Notes: a model not told the origin generated them from the letters alone. A stretch of DNA of 64,000 bases from Chryseobacterium indologenes (GCF_018362995.1 NZ_CP074372.1:2046001-2110000), one strand, 5' to 3'; positions 40,871-50,758 are shown, counted from the first letter of the stretch. Translations and numbers: made by a program.

Positions 40871-43396
40871 ATGGCAAAAAATAAAAACTTCATTTATATT
40901 GCAGCTTCATTAGTAGTATTTATAGTTTTAGCATTTTTATATTCTACCCCTGTATTTACAGGAAAACAACTTTTCCAGCACGATATTGTGCAATACAGAG
41001 GAGGAGCAAAAGAACTGCTCGACTATAGAGCGAATACCGGAAATGAAACCTACTGGAGCGACTCCATGTTTGGAGGAATGCCGACTTATCAGATGGGAAG
41101 CCAGTTCAAAGGGGACATCATCAAAAAAATAGACAGCAATCTGAATTTCCTGCCAAGACCGGTTAATTATCTCTTCCTGCTGTTTGCTGGTTTTTTCCTT
41201 TTGGGAATGGTAGTGGTAAGAAACTGGAAGTATGCGCTTTTAGGAGCCACTTTCTTTGGACTTTCTACCTATTTTTATATCATTATTGCAGCCGGACACA
41301 ATGGTAAAGTAAACACCATTGAGTATTTTGCACCGCTGTTAGCCGGAATTTTACTGGTTTACATCAGAAAACAATACATCTGGGGATTCATTGTTACGAC
41401 CCTTTTTATGGGGCTTCAGATTGCAGCCAATCACCCGCAGATGACGTATTATCTGTTCCTTGCACTAGGATTTTTATTCTTATCTGAACTGATCAGAGCA
41501 ATACAGAAAAAGACACCGATGAAGCATTTCCTTATTTCATCAGGAATTATTGCAGCATCATGCATTATCGGAGTTGGAATGAATTCACAAAGAATCATGG
41601 CTAATTCTGAATATGTAAAAGAAACAGTTCGTGGAAAACAGATCTTAGATAACGACAGCCATACTCCAGGAAAATCCGGAATGGATAAAGAAAGTATGCT
41701 GATGTGGAGCTATGGACAGCTTGAAACTTTAAACCTTTTCATCCCGAGATTAATGGGTGGCGGAAGTCAGGAACCGGAAGGAAAAGAAATGATGAACAGA
41801 GTTCAGGAACTGGTTCAGGAAAATGTAGGTTCACAGGCGGAAATGGACAGAATTTCAAAAGGATTCAGCGGAATGACATATTGGGGAGATCAACCCGGGA
41901 CTTCAGGACCTGCTTATCAGGGAGCAATTGTATGTTTCCTTGCTTTATTAGGATTTTTCTTTGCCGGAAAAAAATACCGATACTGGATTTTAGGCGCTTC
42001 TATCCTGACTATTTTACTGGCCTGGGGGAGCAACTTTATGTCGTTATCAGACTTCTTTATCGATTATGTTCCGTTTTATAATAAATTCAGAGCTCCTTCT
42101 TCAATTTTAGTTGTCGTGGAATTATTATTCCCTTTAATTGCCATTCTGGGACTATACAGATTCTTCACAGACGAAAAACTGACTGAAGAATATAAGCAGA
42201 AAATCCTTATGTATGTTGGAGGTGGAACTTTAGGATTTTTATTAATTCTTCTGATCTTCGGAAAATCATTACTGGGTTTTTCTACAGAAGGCGAAAAGAC
42301 TTACTTCCCTCCTTTCCTACTGGATTATCTTGTAGATGAAAGATATAAACTGTTCAGAATAGACGCCATAAAAGCATTTATTTATGTAGCCATTACGGTT
42401 GCTGCCTTATTCTTAACTTTAAAGAAAAAGCTTAATCAGAATATTGCTTTGGTAGTGATTGGAGTTGTAAGCTTATTTGATCTATGGACCGTAAACAAGC
42501 GTTATTTGAATGACGAAAACTACGTAGATAAAATCTTTGCTGAAAATCCTTTCCAAACAGAAAGTTCAGATCTGCTGGCTGAAAAAGTTCAGGGAAATCC
42601 CAATCTGGAATCCATTCTATCCAATGTCAACATCAACAAAACATTGGAAACAATCGCTGAAAAAGACAAAACTCACTACCGAATTTACAACCAGACGCTG
42701 GGCGTAACAAGTGAAACCAATACCTCTTATTTTAAAGCTTCAATTGGTGGTTACCACGCCGTAAAGCTAAGAAGATACGATGATGTTCTGAATGAATACA
42801 TCAATAATGTAGACAGTGTAAAAACTCCTAATATTTTAAACTTATTAAATGCCAAGTATATGGTTTTCGGAGGACCTGAGCAGCCACAGGTTGTTCCTAA
42901 TCCAAAAGCCAACGGAAATGCATGGTTTGTAAGTGATTTAAAGTTTGCAGATACCCCTAATCAGGAAATTAAATCCATCGGGACTATTGACAACAAGAAA
43001 ACAGCAGTTATTGCATCATCTGATAAATCATATTTTGACAACAAACCAGTTCAGGCAGATTCTACAGCATTTATCAATCTTACGAAATACCAGCCGAACG
43101 AACTTGAATTTAAATCTCAGTCGAAGACGCCTCAATTAGCTGTATTCTCTGAAGTGTACTATCCTCACGGATGGAAAGTTCTGGTAGATGAGAAAGAGGT
43201 TCCTTATGTGAAAGCAGATTACTTGCTTCGTGCAGTGCATGTACCGGCAGGAAGCCACCATATCAGAATGGTATTTGAGCCTGAAGTAATTGAAAAAGGA
43301 AAATGGCTTTCTCTTCTTTCATTTGGATTATTTATCCTGTTGGCTGCATTTGGAATTTTCTGGATCAATAAAAACAGGAAGCAAAAAACAGCATAA
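40871..43396 (+). CDS. YfhO-family membrane protein (GT-C-like)
   Basis: An 841-residue polytopic protein with about 12-13 membrane segments and two large extracytoplasmic loops. The first loop has DIVQYRGGAKELLDY and GGMPTYQMG, the motif region of YfhO; the C-terminal part has a periplasmic domain (NLTKYQPNELEFKSQS) and a final helix. YfhO in Firmicutes glycosylates lipoteichoic acid from undecaprenyl-linked sugars; flavobacteria lack LTA, so the acceptor here is unknown. It shares a transcription unit with a glycosyltransferase. Confidence 0.9.
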   Translation: MAKNKNFIYIAASLVVFIVLAFLYSTPVFTGKQLFQHDIVQYRGGAKELLDYRANTGNETYWSDSMFGGMPTYQMGSQFKGDIIKKIDSNLNFLPRPVNYLFLLFAGFFLLGMVVVRNWKYALLGATFFGLSTYFYIIIAAGHNGKVNTIEYFAPLLAGILLVYIRKQYIWGFIVTTLFMGLQIAANHPQMTYYLFLALGFLFLSELIRAIQKKTPMKHFLISSGIIAASCIIGVGMNSQRIMANSEYVKETVRGKQILDNDSHTPGKSGMDKESMLMWSYGQLETLNLFIPRLMGGGSQEPEGKEMMNRVQELVQENVGSQAEMDRISKGFSGMTYWGDQPGTSGPAYQGAIVCFLALLGFFFAGKKYRYWILGASILTILLAWGSNFMSLSDFFIDYVPFYNKFRAPSSILVVVELLFPLIAILGLYRFFTDEKLTEEYKQKILMYVGGGTLGFLLILLIFGKSLLGFSTEGEKTYFPPFLLDYLVDERYKLFRIDAIKAFIYVAITVAALFLTLKKKLNQNIALVVIGVVSLFDLWTVNKRYLNDENYVDKIFAENPFQTESSDLLAEKVQGNPNLESILSNVNINKTLETIAEKDKTHYRIYNQTLGVTSETNTSYFKASIGGYHAVKLRRYDDVLNEYINNVDSVKTPNILNLLNAKYMVFGGPEQPQVVPNPKANGNAWFVSDLKFADTPNQEIKSIGTIDNKKTAVIASSDKSYFDNKPVQADSTAFINLTKYQPNELEFKSQSKTPQLAVFSEVYYPHGWKVLVDEKEVPYVKADYLLRAVHVPAGSHHIRMVFEPEVIEKGKWLSLLSFGLFILLAAFGIFWINKNRKQKTA

Positions 43397-43411
43397 ATTA
43401 AAACAGATTTT

Positions 43412-44368
43412 ATGAAAAAAATAATATTGCTGATCATTGCTATTAATTTATTTAACTGCCAAAAAAAAGAGGTAAAATACACATCTCCACCTCTACCTAT
43501 AGAAGCAGTAACTTTAAATAATAATATAACTCCAAAACATGTAAATATTCCCAATACTAAAATATATTTTCTGCCTTTTGACAAAAATTACAAACTAAGT
43601 AATGGAGCTATGATCTCTAATGACAATAATTATTCTATTACTGTAATGGAGTCAGATGGCAATACCGTAAAAAATACTGTTGATGATTTTTCAAAAGAAG
43701 GCTTTGAGGCAAAAGGAATAAAAGTATTTGATGATAAGTTTATTACGGTAAATGGAGTAAAATCTAAAATTGTTTTTTTACAGGGCCAGCCACAATTAAA
43801 AGGAGCAATTCTTTTTATTGATAATAAAACCGAAAAAGAAATGATTACAGTGATGTACGATGCAAATAATATTTTACTTGAAAATAAAGTAAAAAACATG
43901 CTTCATACTATTGTTTATAATAAAGATTCTAAGATAGATTATTTAAGCAATGCAACTTTCAAAATAGATCTTTCAGACACTAAGTTTAAATTTCAAAAAT
44001 ACACCTCAAATTTTTACAATTTTACAGAAGCTGGTAAAAATGTTGGAATATTAGAACCAAACATTTTAATTTCACAAATACCAAATATTGAAAATCCTAG
44101 TTTAAAAAGTTTTTTTGAAGAATCAAAAAAATCTTTACTTAAATATGGGTTTGAAGATTTGAATGAAAAAAACATTATTGAAACAAAAGATTCATTCCAG
44201 GCAGAGATTTATGGGAAATTTAATGGAAAGCCAAGTGTATGTTATTACAAAATTATAAAGGACCCAAAAAAAGATTTTATATTATTTTTAATGGCATCTT
44301 CTAAACAGAATTTAGATCAGGATTTACCACAATTCAAAAAAGTAGGTAATACATTTTCATTTAAATAA
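43412..44368 (+). CDS. AT-rich hypothetical lipoprotein
   Basis: A 318-residue SPII lipoprotein (lipobox INLFNC near residue 14) with KKKEV after the cysteine. The rest is a beta-rich, Lys/Asn-rich body. It is clearly more AT-rich than yfhO before it and the glycosyltransferase after it, and separates those genes with only 15 and 1 bp gaps. I do not recognise the family. It may be an insertion into an older pair. Confidence 0.7.
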   Translation: MKKIILLIIAINLFNCQKKEVKYTSPPLPIEAVTLNNNITPKHVNIPNTKIYFLPFDKNYKLSNGAMISNDNNYSITVMESDGNTVKNTVDDFSKEGFEAKGIKVFDDKFITVNGVKSKIVFLQGQPQLKGAILFIDNKTEKEMITVMYDANNILLENKVKNMLHTIVYNKDSKIDYLSNATFKIDLSDTKFKFQKYTSNFYNFTEAGKNVGILEPNILISQIPNIENPSLKSFFEESKKSLLKYGFEDLNEKNIIETKDSFQAEIYGKFNGKPSVCYYKIIKDPKKDFILFLMASSKQNLDQDLPQFKKVGNTFSFK

Positions 44369-44369
44369 A

Positions 44370-45656
44370 ATGGAACAGAAGAAAATATTGATTATCACCT
44401 ATTACTGGCCTCCTGCGGGAGGTCCTGGTGTTCAAAGATGGCTGAAGTTTGCAAAATATCTGCCTGATTTTGGCTGGAAACCCATTATCTATACTCCTGA
44501 AAATCCAAGCTATCCATTGCTGGATGAAACGCTGATGAAAGATGTTCCGGAAAACATTGAGATGGTAAGAACCAAAATCTGGGAACCTTATCAACTGGCT
44601 GAAAAACTAAATAAAAGCAATAAGAAGTTTAAGGCCGGACAATTTGATGTAGGAAAAAATCAAAGCTGGAAATCCAGACTTTCAATCTGGGTGCGAGGTA
44701 ATTTTTTCATTCCGGATGCCAGAGTCTTTTGGGTAAAACCTTCCGTTACATTTTTGGAAAAATACCTGAAAGAAAATAAAATAGATACGATTGTAACTTC
44801 CGGCCCTCCCCACTCGCTTCATCTCATTGGTTTGGGGCTTAAAAATAAAATACCTAATCTGAAATGGATTGCCGATTTCCGTGATCCATGGACAGAAATT
44901 TCCTATTACAAACATCTGAAATTAACCAAAAGTTCAGATAAAAAACACCGTCAGCTTGAAAGTGCCGTATTTAAAAATGCAGACATCACTTTGGCTACAA
45001 GTTATACCGATGCGGAAAACTTCAGGAAAGCAGGTGCCAATTCCATTTGTATTACGAATGGATTTGATGAAAGTGATTCTGAGGAAAGTATAAAAGGACA
45101 AATGGGAAAGGCATTTACCCTAAGTTATATTGGCGTTCTGGAGCAACTCAGAAATCCTGAAAACCTTTGGAAAGCACTTGATGAGCTGGTGAAAGAAAAT
45201 GCTGAATTTGCCACTGATTTTAAGTTGAAATTCGTTGGAAGAATAGATGATAAAATCCTACAGTCCATTGAAAACTCAAGTCTGAAAAATCATATTCTGA
45301 ACCTTGGATATCTTGCTCATGGAAAAGCGGTAGAAGAAATGCAGAATTCAGATTTGCTTCTAATTACCAATTTCCCGAACGAATCTTCAAAAGGAATTAT
45401 TCCCGGAAAAATATTTGAATATCTGGCTTCAGGAAAGCAGATTCTGTCATTCGGTCCGAATAAAGCTGATGTGGCGAAAATTCTGGAGGAAACCCAGGCA
45501 GGAAAACATTTTAGCTATCAGGATACAGAAACCGTCAAGAAGTTTATTCTTGAAAAATTTATCCTTTGGAAAAACGGAAATCTTCTTGAAAACACTCAGC
45601 ATATTGAGCAGTTCTCAAGAAAAAATCTAACCCGTCAACTGTCTGAAATTTTATAA
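44370..45656 (+). CDS. Glycosyltransferase, GT4-like
   Basis: A 428-residue GT-B fold glycosyltransferase of the GT4 type. The N-terminal start IITYYWPPAGGPGVQRWLKFAKYL has the acceptor-side Gly-rich loop; the C-terminal donor domain holds SYIGVLEQLRNPENLWKAL and GIIPGKIFEYLASGKQIL, where the Glu in KIFEYLA binds the sugar nucleotide. It is cytoplasmic or membrane-associated and ends the yfhO unit. Sugar and acceptor are unknown. Confidence 0.92.
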   Translation: MEQKKILIITYYWPPAGGPGVQRWLKFAKYLPDFGWKPIIYTPENPSYPLLDETLMKDVPENIEMVRTKIWEPYQLAEKLNKSNKKFKAGQFDVGKNQSWKSRLSIWVRGNFFIPDARVFWVKPSVTFLEKYLKENKIDTIVTSGPPHSLHLIGLGLKNKIPNLKWIADFRDPWTEISYYKHLKLTKSSDKKHRQLESAVFKNADITLATSYTDAENFRKAGANSICITNGFDESDSEESIKGQMGKAFTLSYIGVLEQLRNPENLWKALDELVKENAEFATDFKLKFVGRIDDKILQSIENSSLKNHILNLGYLAHGKAVEEMQNSDLLLITNFPNESSKGIIPGKIFEYLASGKQILSFGPNKADVAKILEETQAGKHFSYQDTETVKKFILEKFILWKNGNLLENTQHIEQFSRKNLTRQLSEIL

Positions 45657-45692
45657 TAAAGAAAGGAAGTTAGAGGCTGGAAGCTGGAGTTT

Positions 45693-45730
45693 ACATGCCG
45701 CTTCAACTTCTAACTTCTAACTTTTAAATT
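45693..45730. repeat. Heptamer microrepeat
   Basis: AACTTCT-AACTTCT-AACTTTT at the junction of two convergent genes, facing a partial inverse (GAAGTTAGAGGCTGGAAGC) 30 bp away. Confidence 0.45.
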
Positions 45731-46365
45731 GTCCATTGGTCATTTACCACAGCGACCAGATAATATTTCCCCTGAAATTCTTCAAATACAAAACGGAGTG
45801 TTTTCCAATCCATCTCGCCATTTTTTTCGGTTCCTTTGATATAGTTTTCTGTGAAGTCATCTTTAGGATAAATTTCCTTTAAATTATTCAGAGAATTACC
45901 TCCGCCTATGAATTTATTCAGTGAATATTGAGATGCTGTAAAATCTTTAGCGAAGACCCATTTACCAAGATAATCATTAACCGTTGCCTTATAAGGATCT
46001 CCTGAACCATCATGTGCTCCCCAGGTAAACAGTGTTTTGGTAGGCTGATATTTTTCAAAATCTGCTTTAGAAAAATGCTTGTCTCCTTTTATATCCACAA
46101 AAGCATACATCGAAAAACGGATTCCTTTTTCAGGATGGATCAAGGATGCAAAACTGGTATAATCTTTATTTTTCAGAGCTTTCAAAACCTCATCATTGGT
46201 CTGCTTCAAAACTGCTTCTTTATTAGCAATATTCTGAACGGTACCTGCACTGTCTGTCTTATTTTGTGCGATGGAATCTATCACATTGGGAACAGGTTTT
46301 CCTGCCTCTTTTTTACAGGCTACAACCAGGACCAAAACAACCAGTGGAATAAGTATTTTTTTCAT
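45724..46365 (-). CDS. Hypothetical lipoprotein
   Basis: A 213-residue SPII lipoprotein (lipobox VLVVAC near residue 16) with an Ala/Val/Thr-rich linker and then an alpha+beta domain containing ALKNKDYTSFASLIHPEKGIRFSM. That segment resembles the start of NTF2/SnoaL-like proteins, but no catalytic set is clear. It is oriented against the glycosyltransferase unit; the shared spacer has 7-bp repeats. Confidence 0.7.
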   Translation of the reverse strand: MKKILIPLVVLVLVVACKKEAGKPVPNVIDSIAQNKTDSAGTVQNIANKEAVLKQTNDEVLKALKNKDYTSFASLIHPEKGIRFSMYAFVDIKGDKHFSKADFEKYQPTKTLFTWGAHDGSGDPYKATVNDYLGKWVFAKDFTASQYSLNKFIGGGNSLNNLKEIYPKDDFTENYIKGTEKNGEMDWKTLRFVFEEFQGKYYLVAVVNDQWTI

Positions 46366-46496
46366 ATTTTAAATTTTGCAATTGGTAAAAAGCACCAAAA
46401 CTAATGCCAACCGATAAATGATATAAAGTGATAAAGACTATGGGAGTTGATAGGTTATAGCTTCTCATTTTAAAAATTACATCGTACATTTGTTAG

Positions 46497-47465
46497 ATGG
46501 AAATATTGGATATTCTCATTATCGGGGCCGGACCCATCGGTTTGAACTGTGCCCTTGAAGCTCAAAAAAATAATCTTAGTCATTTAATCATAGAAAAGGG
46601 AACCATTGTCAACTCTCTTTACAATTATCCTTTATATATGCGATTTTTCTCCACTGCAGAAAAACTGGAAATTGACGAAATCCCATTTATTTCGACTGCT
46701 CCAAAACCAGGAAGACAGGAGGCACTGGAATATTACCAAGGGATTGCCCGACAGAAAAAGCTTAACATTAATCTGTATGAAAAAGTGCTGGGTGTTTCCA
46801 AAAACAACGAACTGTTTGAGATAAAAACAACCAAAGCAACTTATGTTGCTAAAAATCTGGTGATTGCTACCGGATTCTATGATATCCCCAACCTCATGAA
46901 TATTCCCGGGGAAAACCTTCCAAAGGTCAAGCATTATTATACCGAACCTTATCCTTATGCAAAACAGAAAATCGTAGTGGTAGGATCAAGTAATTCTGCG
47001 GTAGATGCAGCTTTGGAAACATATAGAAAAGGAGCTGAGGTAACTATGATTGTTCGTCATTCTGAGATTTCCAAAAGTGTAAAATATTGGGTAAAACCGG
47101 ATATAGAAAACAGGATTGCAGAAGGCAGTATTAAAGCTCATTTTAATGCTGAAATGATCGAGATTAAAGAAAACACGGTTGTTTTTAAAGATGAGAAAGG
47201 AGAAATTCATGAAATTGATAATGATTTTGTACTGGCCATGACGGGTTATCTTCCTGATTTTGATTTCCTGAGAAATTCCGGTATTGAACTTAAAGGAGAC
47301 TGCCTGAATCCGTTTTATAATCCTGAAACGATGGAAACCAATGTTCCGAACTTTTATCTGGCGGGAGTGGTGTGTGGAGGAAAAGATACACATCTGTGGT
47401 TCATTGAAAACTCAAGAATTCATGCCAGTATGATTATCAATACCATTCTTTCCAGATCTAAATAA
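46497..47465 (+). CDS. ypdA: YpdA-family bacillithiol disulfide reductase
   Basis: A 322-residue two-dinucleotide-fold flavoprotein. The FAD motif is IIGAGPIGLNCALEA (residues 8-22), the NADPH motif is VVVGSSNSAVDAALETYRKG (near 160-180), and the second FAD block is NFYLAGVVCGG near 288. The diagnostic lack of a CxxC pair separates it from thioredoxin reductase and fits YpdA/Bdr, which reduces bacillithiol disulfide with NADPH. It stands alone and ends in a strong terminator. Confidence 0.9.
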   Translation: MEILDILIIGAGPIGLNCALEAQKNNLSHLIIEKGTIVNSLYNYPLYMRFFSTAEKLEIDEIPFISTAPKPGRQEALEYYQGIARQKKLNINLYEKVLGVSKNNELFEIKTTKATYVAKNLVIATGFYDIPNLMNIPGENLPKVKHYYTEPYPYAKQKIVVVGSSNSAVDAALETYRKGAEVTMIVRHSEISKSVKYWVKPDIENRIAEGSIKAHFNAEMIEIKENTVVFKDEKGEIHEIDNDFVLAMTGYLPDFDFLRNSGIELKGDCLNPFYNPETMETNVPNFYLAGVVCGGKDTHLWFIENSRIHASMIINTILSRSK

Positions 47466-47484
47466 TAACAACTCATATATAGCA

Positions 47485-47529
47485 AAAGCTTCGGGCAATT
47501 TCTACGAAATTGCCCGAAGCTTTATTTTT
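47485..47529. terminator. Strong bidirectional terminator
   Basis: A perfect 17-bp stem (AAAGCTTCGGGCAATTT and its complement) with loop CTACG, flanked by A- and T-runs, lies between the convergent ypdA-like and MFS genes. Confidence 0.93.
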
Positions 47530-47543
47530 AACTGATTCAATAC

Positions 47544-48782
47544 TTATATCATTTCTTCTTCCGCTTTATTCTTATCCTTAAGCATCCATGGTATGATAAA
47601 GTAAAAACCAATGGCAATAGCTGCAGCCAGTACTCCTGTTCCAATCCATAACGTATTAAATCCTAATTTCTCGGCAATCAATGTTCCTATATAAGGAGTA
47701 ACGATAAATGCAATGGAGAATGACATTCCGTTCAATCCCATATAAGCACCTTTATTGTTATCTCCTGAACGTAATGCTGTAATGGTTGACATAAAAGGTA
47801 GTGTCCATATTTCTCCTACGCAAAGTAATGTCATAGACAGCACAAGGGTAATCATACTATAATCGAAAGCCAGCATTGCATAAGAAATTCCACACAGGAA
47901 AGTTCCGATAAGCATGGTAAAAGCTAAAGTAAAATACTTCTCAGCAATCTGTACCAGCCCCATTTCAAGCAATACAATCAGAAAACCGCTATATCCAAGA
48001 ATATATCCGATATTTTGCTGGCTCAGATGTGCCGTGTCTTTATAAAATATGGTCAGCGTACTGAACAACTGGAAGAAACATATTGAAAACAACATACAGA
48101 ATATACAGTAAATCAAAAATTTACCATCCCGATATGGAGAACTTTCTTTTTTAATAACAATAGCTTCTTTTACCTTTTTCGCCTGTTGTTTAGCTAATCG
48201 TGCACGGTCTTTAAAAAACCAGATATACATAAGCCCTGCCAGCAAAGCAGCCAATGCATTACTAAAAAACAGAAATTCATAAGAAATAGCAGATAAAATA
48301 CCTCCTAGTGCGGGTCCGATAGAAAATCCAAGATTAACAGCCATACGGTTCAGTGAAAAAGCACGGGTAATATTTTCAGGCTTCGCATATTTGGTAATTG
48401 CCACTGAGTTTGCCGGACGAAATGTTTCACTGACAATACTCTGAGCCAGAATAATTCCTGCCAATCCTGCTTCCGTTGTGAAAAGCGGAATTAAACAGAA
48501 TAAAGGAACACTGAGGAGTAAACTCAGACTCTGTACCCTATATTCACCTATTTTATCCGTAATCATACCTCCCAGCCATGATCCGATAACCGAACCTATT
48601 CCAAAAAAGCTCAGTACAATTCCGGAATTTTCAATACTGAAATGTAAATGATTGGTCATATAAACTCCCAGAAACGGAAGTACCATAGAACCAGCCCTGT
48701 TGATGAGCATTACCAACGCCAGCATCCAACTCTCCTGCGAGAGTCCTTTGAAAGAATTGGTATATATGTTTATTAATTTCAC
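47544..48782 (-). CDS. MFS transporter
   Basis: A 412-residue permease with twelve hydrophobic segments and a central charged loop of about 25 residues (FFKDRARLAKQQAKKVKEAI). The A-loop motif between segments 2 and 3 is GSWLGGMITDKIGEYRVQ, characteristic of drug/proton antiporter-type MFS proteins. The substrate is unknown; the layout resembles multidrug exporters of the MdtH/YfcJ kind. It has terminators on both sides and is monocistronic. Confidence 0.9.
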   Translation of the reverse strand: MKLINIYTNSFKGLSQESWMLALVMLINRAGSMVLPFLGVYMTNHLHFSIENSGIVLSFFGIGSVIGSWLGGMITDKIGEYRVQSLSLLLSVPLFCLIPLFTTEAGLAGIILAQSIVSETFRPANSVAITKYAKPENITRAFSLNRMAVNLGFSIGPALGGILSAISYEFLFFSNALAALLAGLMYIWFFKDRARLAKQQAKKVKEAIVIKKESSPYRDGKFLIYCIFCMLFSICFFQLFSTLTIFYKDTAHLSQQNIGYILGYSGFLIVLLEMGLVQIAEKYFTLAFTMLIGTFLCGISYAMLAFDYSMITLVLSMTLLCVGEIWTLPFMSTITALRSGDNNKGAYMGLNGMSFSIAFIVTPYIGTLIAEKLGFNTLWIGTGVLAAAIAIGFYFIIPWMLKDKNKAEEEMI

Positions 48783-48879
48783 AATTTATTAAGTTTTAAT
48801 TATTTGATTTTGATCTGATTACAGTACAAAATAGCTCTATGAAATCTGAGAATATCTGTACTTATATTTTTTAAATAAA

Positions 48880-48909
48880 AAAACGGGGCTTAATATCAAG
48901 CCCCGTTTT
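48880..48909. terminator. Intrinsic terminator of glnS
   Basis: AAAACGGGGCTT and AAGCCCCGTTTT (12 bp) enclose a 6-nt loop. It lies 24 bp beyond the glnS stop (48933) and faces the MFS promoter region. Confidence 0.92.
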
Positions 48910-48932
48910 ATTTATCTAATATCAATAAATTC

Positions 48933-50606
48933 TTACTCTGGCTTATATGAGTCTTTTAATGTTAAAGTTCTATTGAACACAAAATTTGTGTCCGTAGAAT
49001 CCTGGTCTTTTGTAAAATATCCTATTCTCTGGAACTGAAGAGGCTCACCAACAGCAACATCTTTCAGGCTTGGCTCAGCAAAACCTTTCACAATGGCCAT
49101 TGATTCAGGGTTGATGAAGTTTAGGAAGTCAACATCTTTCTCAGCATCAGGCTGTTCTACTGTAAACAGTTGATTATAGATTCTTATTTCTACAGGAATC
49201 GCATGTTTAGCAGATACCCAGTGTAGAGTTCCTTTTACTTTTCTTAAGCTTTCTTCTGTTCCGCTTCCGGACTTACTCTTCTCATCGTAAGTAGCATAGA
49301 TGGTCGTGATCTCTCCATTCTCATCTTTCTCTACTCTTTCAGCTTTGATGATGTAAGCTGATTTCAAACGAACTTCTCCGCCTAATTTCAGTCTGAAGAA
49401 TTTATTGTTAGCTTCTTCTTTAAAGTCCTCACGCTCAATATATAATTCTCTTGAGAAAGGTACTTCTCTTGTTCCCGCATTTTCCTGCTCAGGATTATTT
49501 TCTGTCTCCAACCATTCTTCTTTGTCTTCAGGATAGTTTTCGATCACTAATTTTACAGGATCTACAACCGCCATCACACGCTTAGCAACCTTATTAAGAT
49601 CTTCACGTACACAGAAGTCCAGCAATTGGATTTCGATAAGATTTTCTCTTTTCGCAACCCCTACTTTATCAATAAAGTTTCTGATGGAAGCCGGAGTAAA
49701 TCCTTTTCTTCTCATCCCTGAAATAGTAGGCATTCTAGGATCATCCCATCCGGTTACTGCCCCTTCTGCTACCAATCTCTGAAGCTTTCTTTTGGAAGTA
49801 ATCATATAGGAAACATTCATTCTCGCAAATTCTCTCTGCTTATTTTTAACCCTTCCTTCTTCATAAACCTGATCCAGATACCAGTTGTATAAAGGTCTGT
49901 GGTTTTCAAACTCCAAAGAACAAAGCGAGTGTGAAATTTGTTCAATATAATCGGATTCACCATGAGCCCAGTCGTACATCGGATAGATTTTCCATGCCGT
50001 ACCTGTTCTGTGGTGAGGTTTGTTCAAAATTCTGTACATCACAGGGTCACGCATATTCATGTTTGGTGAAAGCATGTCGATTTTTGCACGAAGAGACATT
50101 GACCCACTTTCAAACTCTCCGTTTTTCATCCTTTCAAATAAATCTAAAGACTCTTCAACAGGACGGTTTCTGTATGGAGATTCAATTCCCGGTTCCGAAG
50201 GATTTTTTCTTTGCTCAGTAATCACTTCAGACGGCTGCTCATCTACATAAGCTTTTCCTTCTTTAATTAACTGAACTGCCCAATCGTAAAGCTGCTGGAA
50301 GTAATCGGATGCATACAAAACTTTATCCCATTTGAAACCTAACCATTCAACATCTTTCATAATAGAATCTACGAATTCCTGTTCTTCTTTCTCAGGGTTC
50401 GTATCGTCAAAACGAAGGTTTACGGGAGCATTGTATTTTTCACCCAGGCCGAAGTTGATGCAGATGGCTTTTGTGTGCCCTACATGCAGATAACCATTCG
50501 GTTCAGGTGGAAAACGGAAACGGATCTGATCTCTTTTCAGACCGTTTGCCATATCATCTTCTATAATTTGCTCAATAAAATTGAGTGATTTTTTTTCTTC
50601 TTCCAT
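48933..50606 (-). CDS. glnS: Glutamine--tRNA ligase
   Basis: A 557-residue class I synthetase that charges tRNA-Gln. The HIGH motif is PPEPNGYLHVGHTKA near residues 33-47, the KMSKS counterpart is MITSKRKLQ near 270, and the acceptor-binding block ARMNVSYM precedes it. The C-terminal anticodon-binding beta-barrels are complete (FIEREDFKEEANN-like, QFQRIGYFTKDQ). Length is normal for GlnRS. It is transcribed from its own promoter at 50650, so direct glutaminylation exists in this organism. Confidence 0.97.
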   Translation of the reverse strand: MEEEKKSLNFIEQIIEDDMANGLKRDQIRFRFPPEPNGYLHVGHTKAICINFGLGEKYNAPVNLRFDDTNPEKEEQEFVDSIMKDVEWLGFKWDKVLYASDYFQQLYDWAVQLIKEGKAYVDEQPSEVITEQRKNPSEPGIESPYRNRPVEESLDLFERMKNGEFESGSMSLRAKIDMLSPNMNMRDPVMYRILNKPHHRTGTAWKIYPMYDWAHGESDYIEQISHSLCSLEFENHRPLYNWYLDQVYEEGRVKNKQREFARMNVSYMITSKRKLQRLVAEGAVTGWDDPRMPTISGMRRKGFTPASIRNFIDKVGVAKRENLIEIQLLDFCVREDLNKVAKRVMAVVDPVKLVIENYPEDKEEWLETENNPEQENAGTREVPFSRELYIEREDFKEEANNKFFRLKLGGEVRLKSAYIIKAERVEKDENGEITTIYATYDEKSKSGSGTEESLRKVKGTLHWVSAKHAIPVEIRIYNQLFTVEQPDAEKDVDFLNFINPESMAIVKGFAEPSLKDVAVGEPLQFQRIGYFTKDQDSTDTNFVFNRTLTLKDSYKPE

Positions 50607-50642
50607 TAAAGTAGCTTTTATTTTTTAGCAAAAAAAGTTTCA

Positions 50643-50650
50643 CAAAGTTA
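50643..50650 (-). promoter_or_regulatory. glnS promoter -7 element
   Basis: On the minus strand TAACTTTG fits TAnnTTTG, about 37 bp before the ATG at 50606. Confidence 0.55.
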
Positions 50651-50717
50651 CGGAAAAATAAGCGTTTGTAAAAGTGATAATTTAAAAGCCCTATCCTTTG
50701 TATTTCAGTAATTTTCA

Positions 50718-50737
50718 TTAATTTCGGAAAGCTAAAA
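50718..50737 (+). promoter_or_regulatory. Possible promoter of hydrolase gene
   Basis: TTAATTTCGGAAAGCTAAAA contains TAATTTCG and nearly duplicates the segment at 22024-22043 (18 of 20 positions). Confidence 0.4.
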
Positions 50738-50758
50738 CCATTTAACCAATTAACAATC

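Noticed and set aside
46497..47465. Thioredoxin reductase
   Set aside because: The redox CxxC motif is absent and the overall pattern fits YpdA-type reductases.
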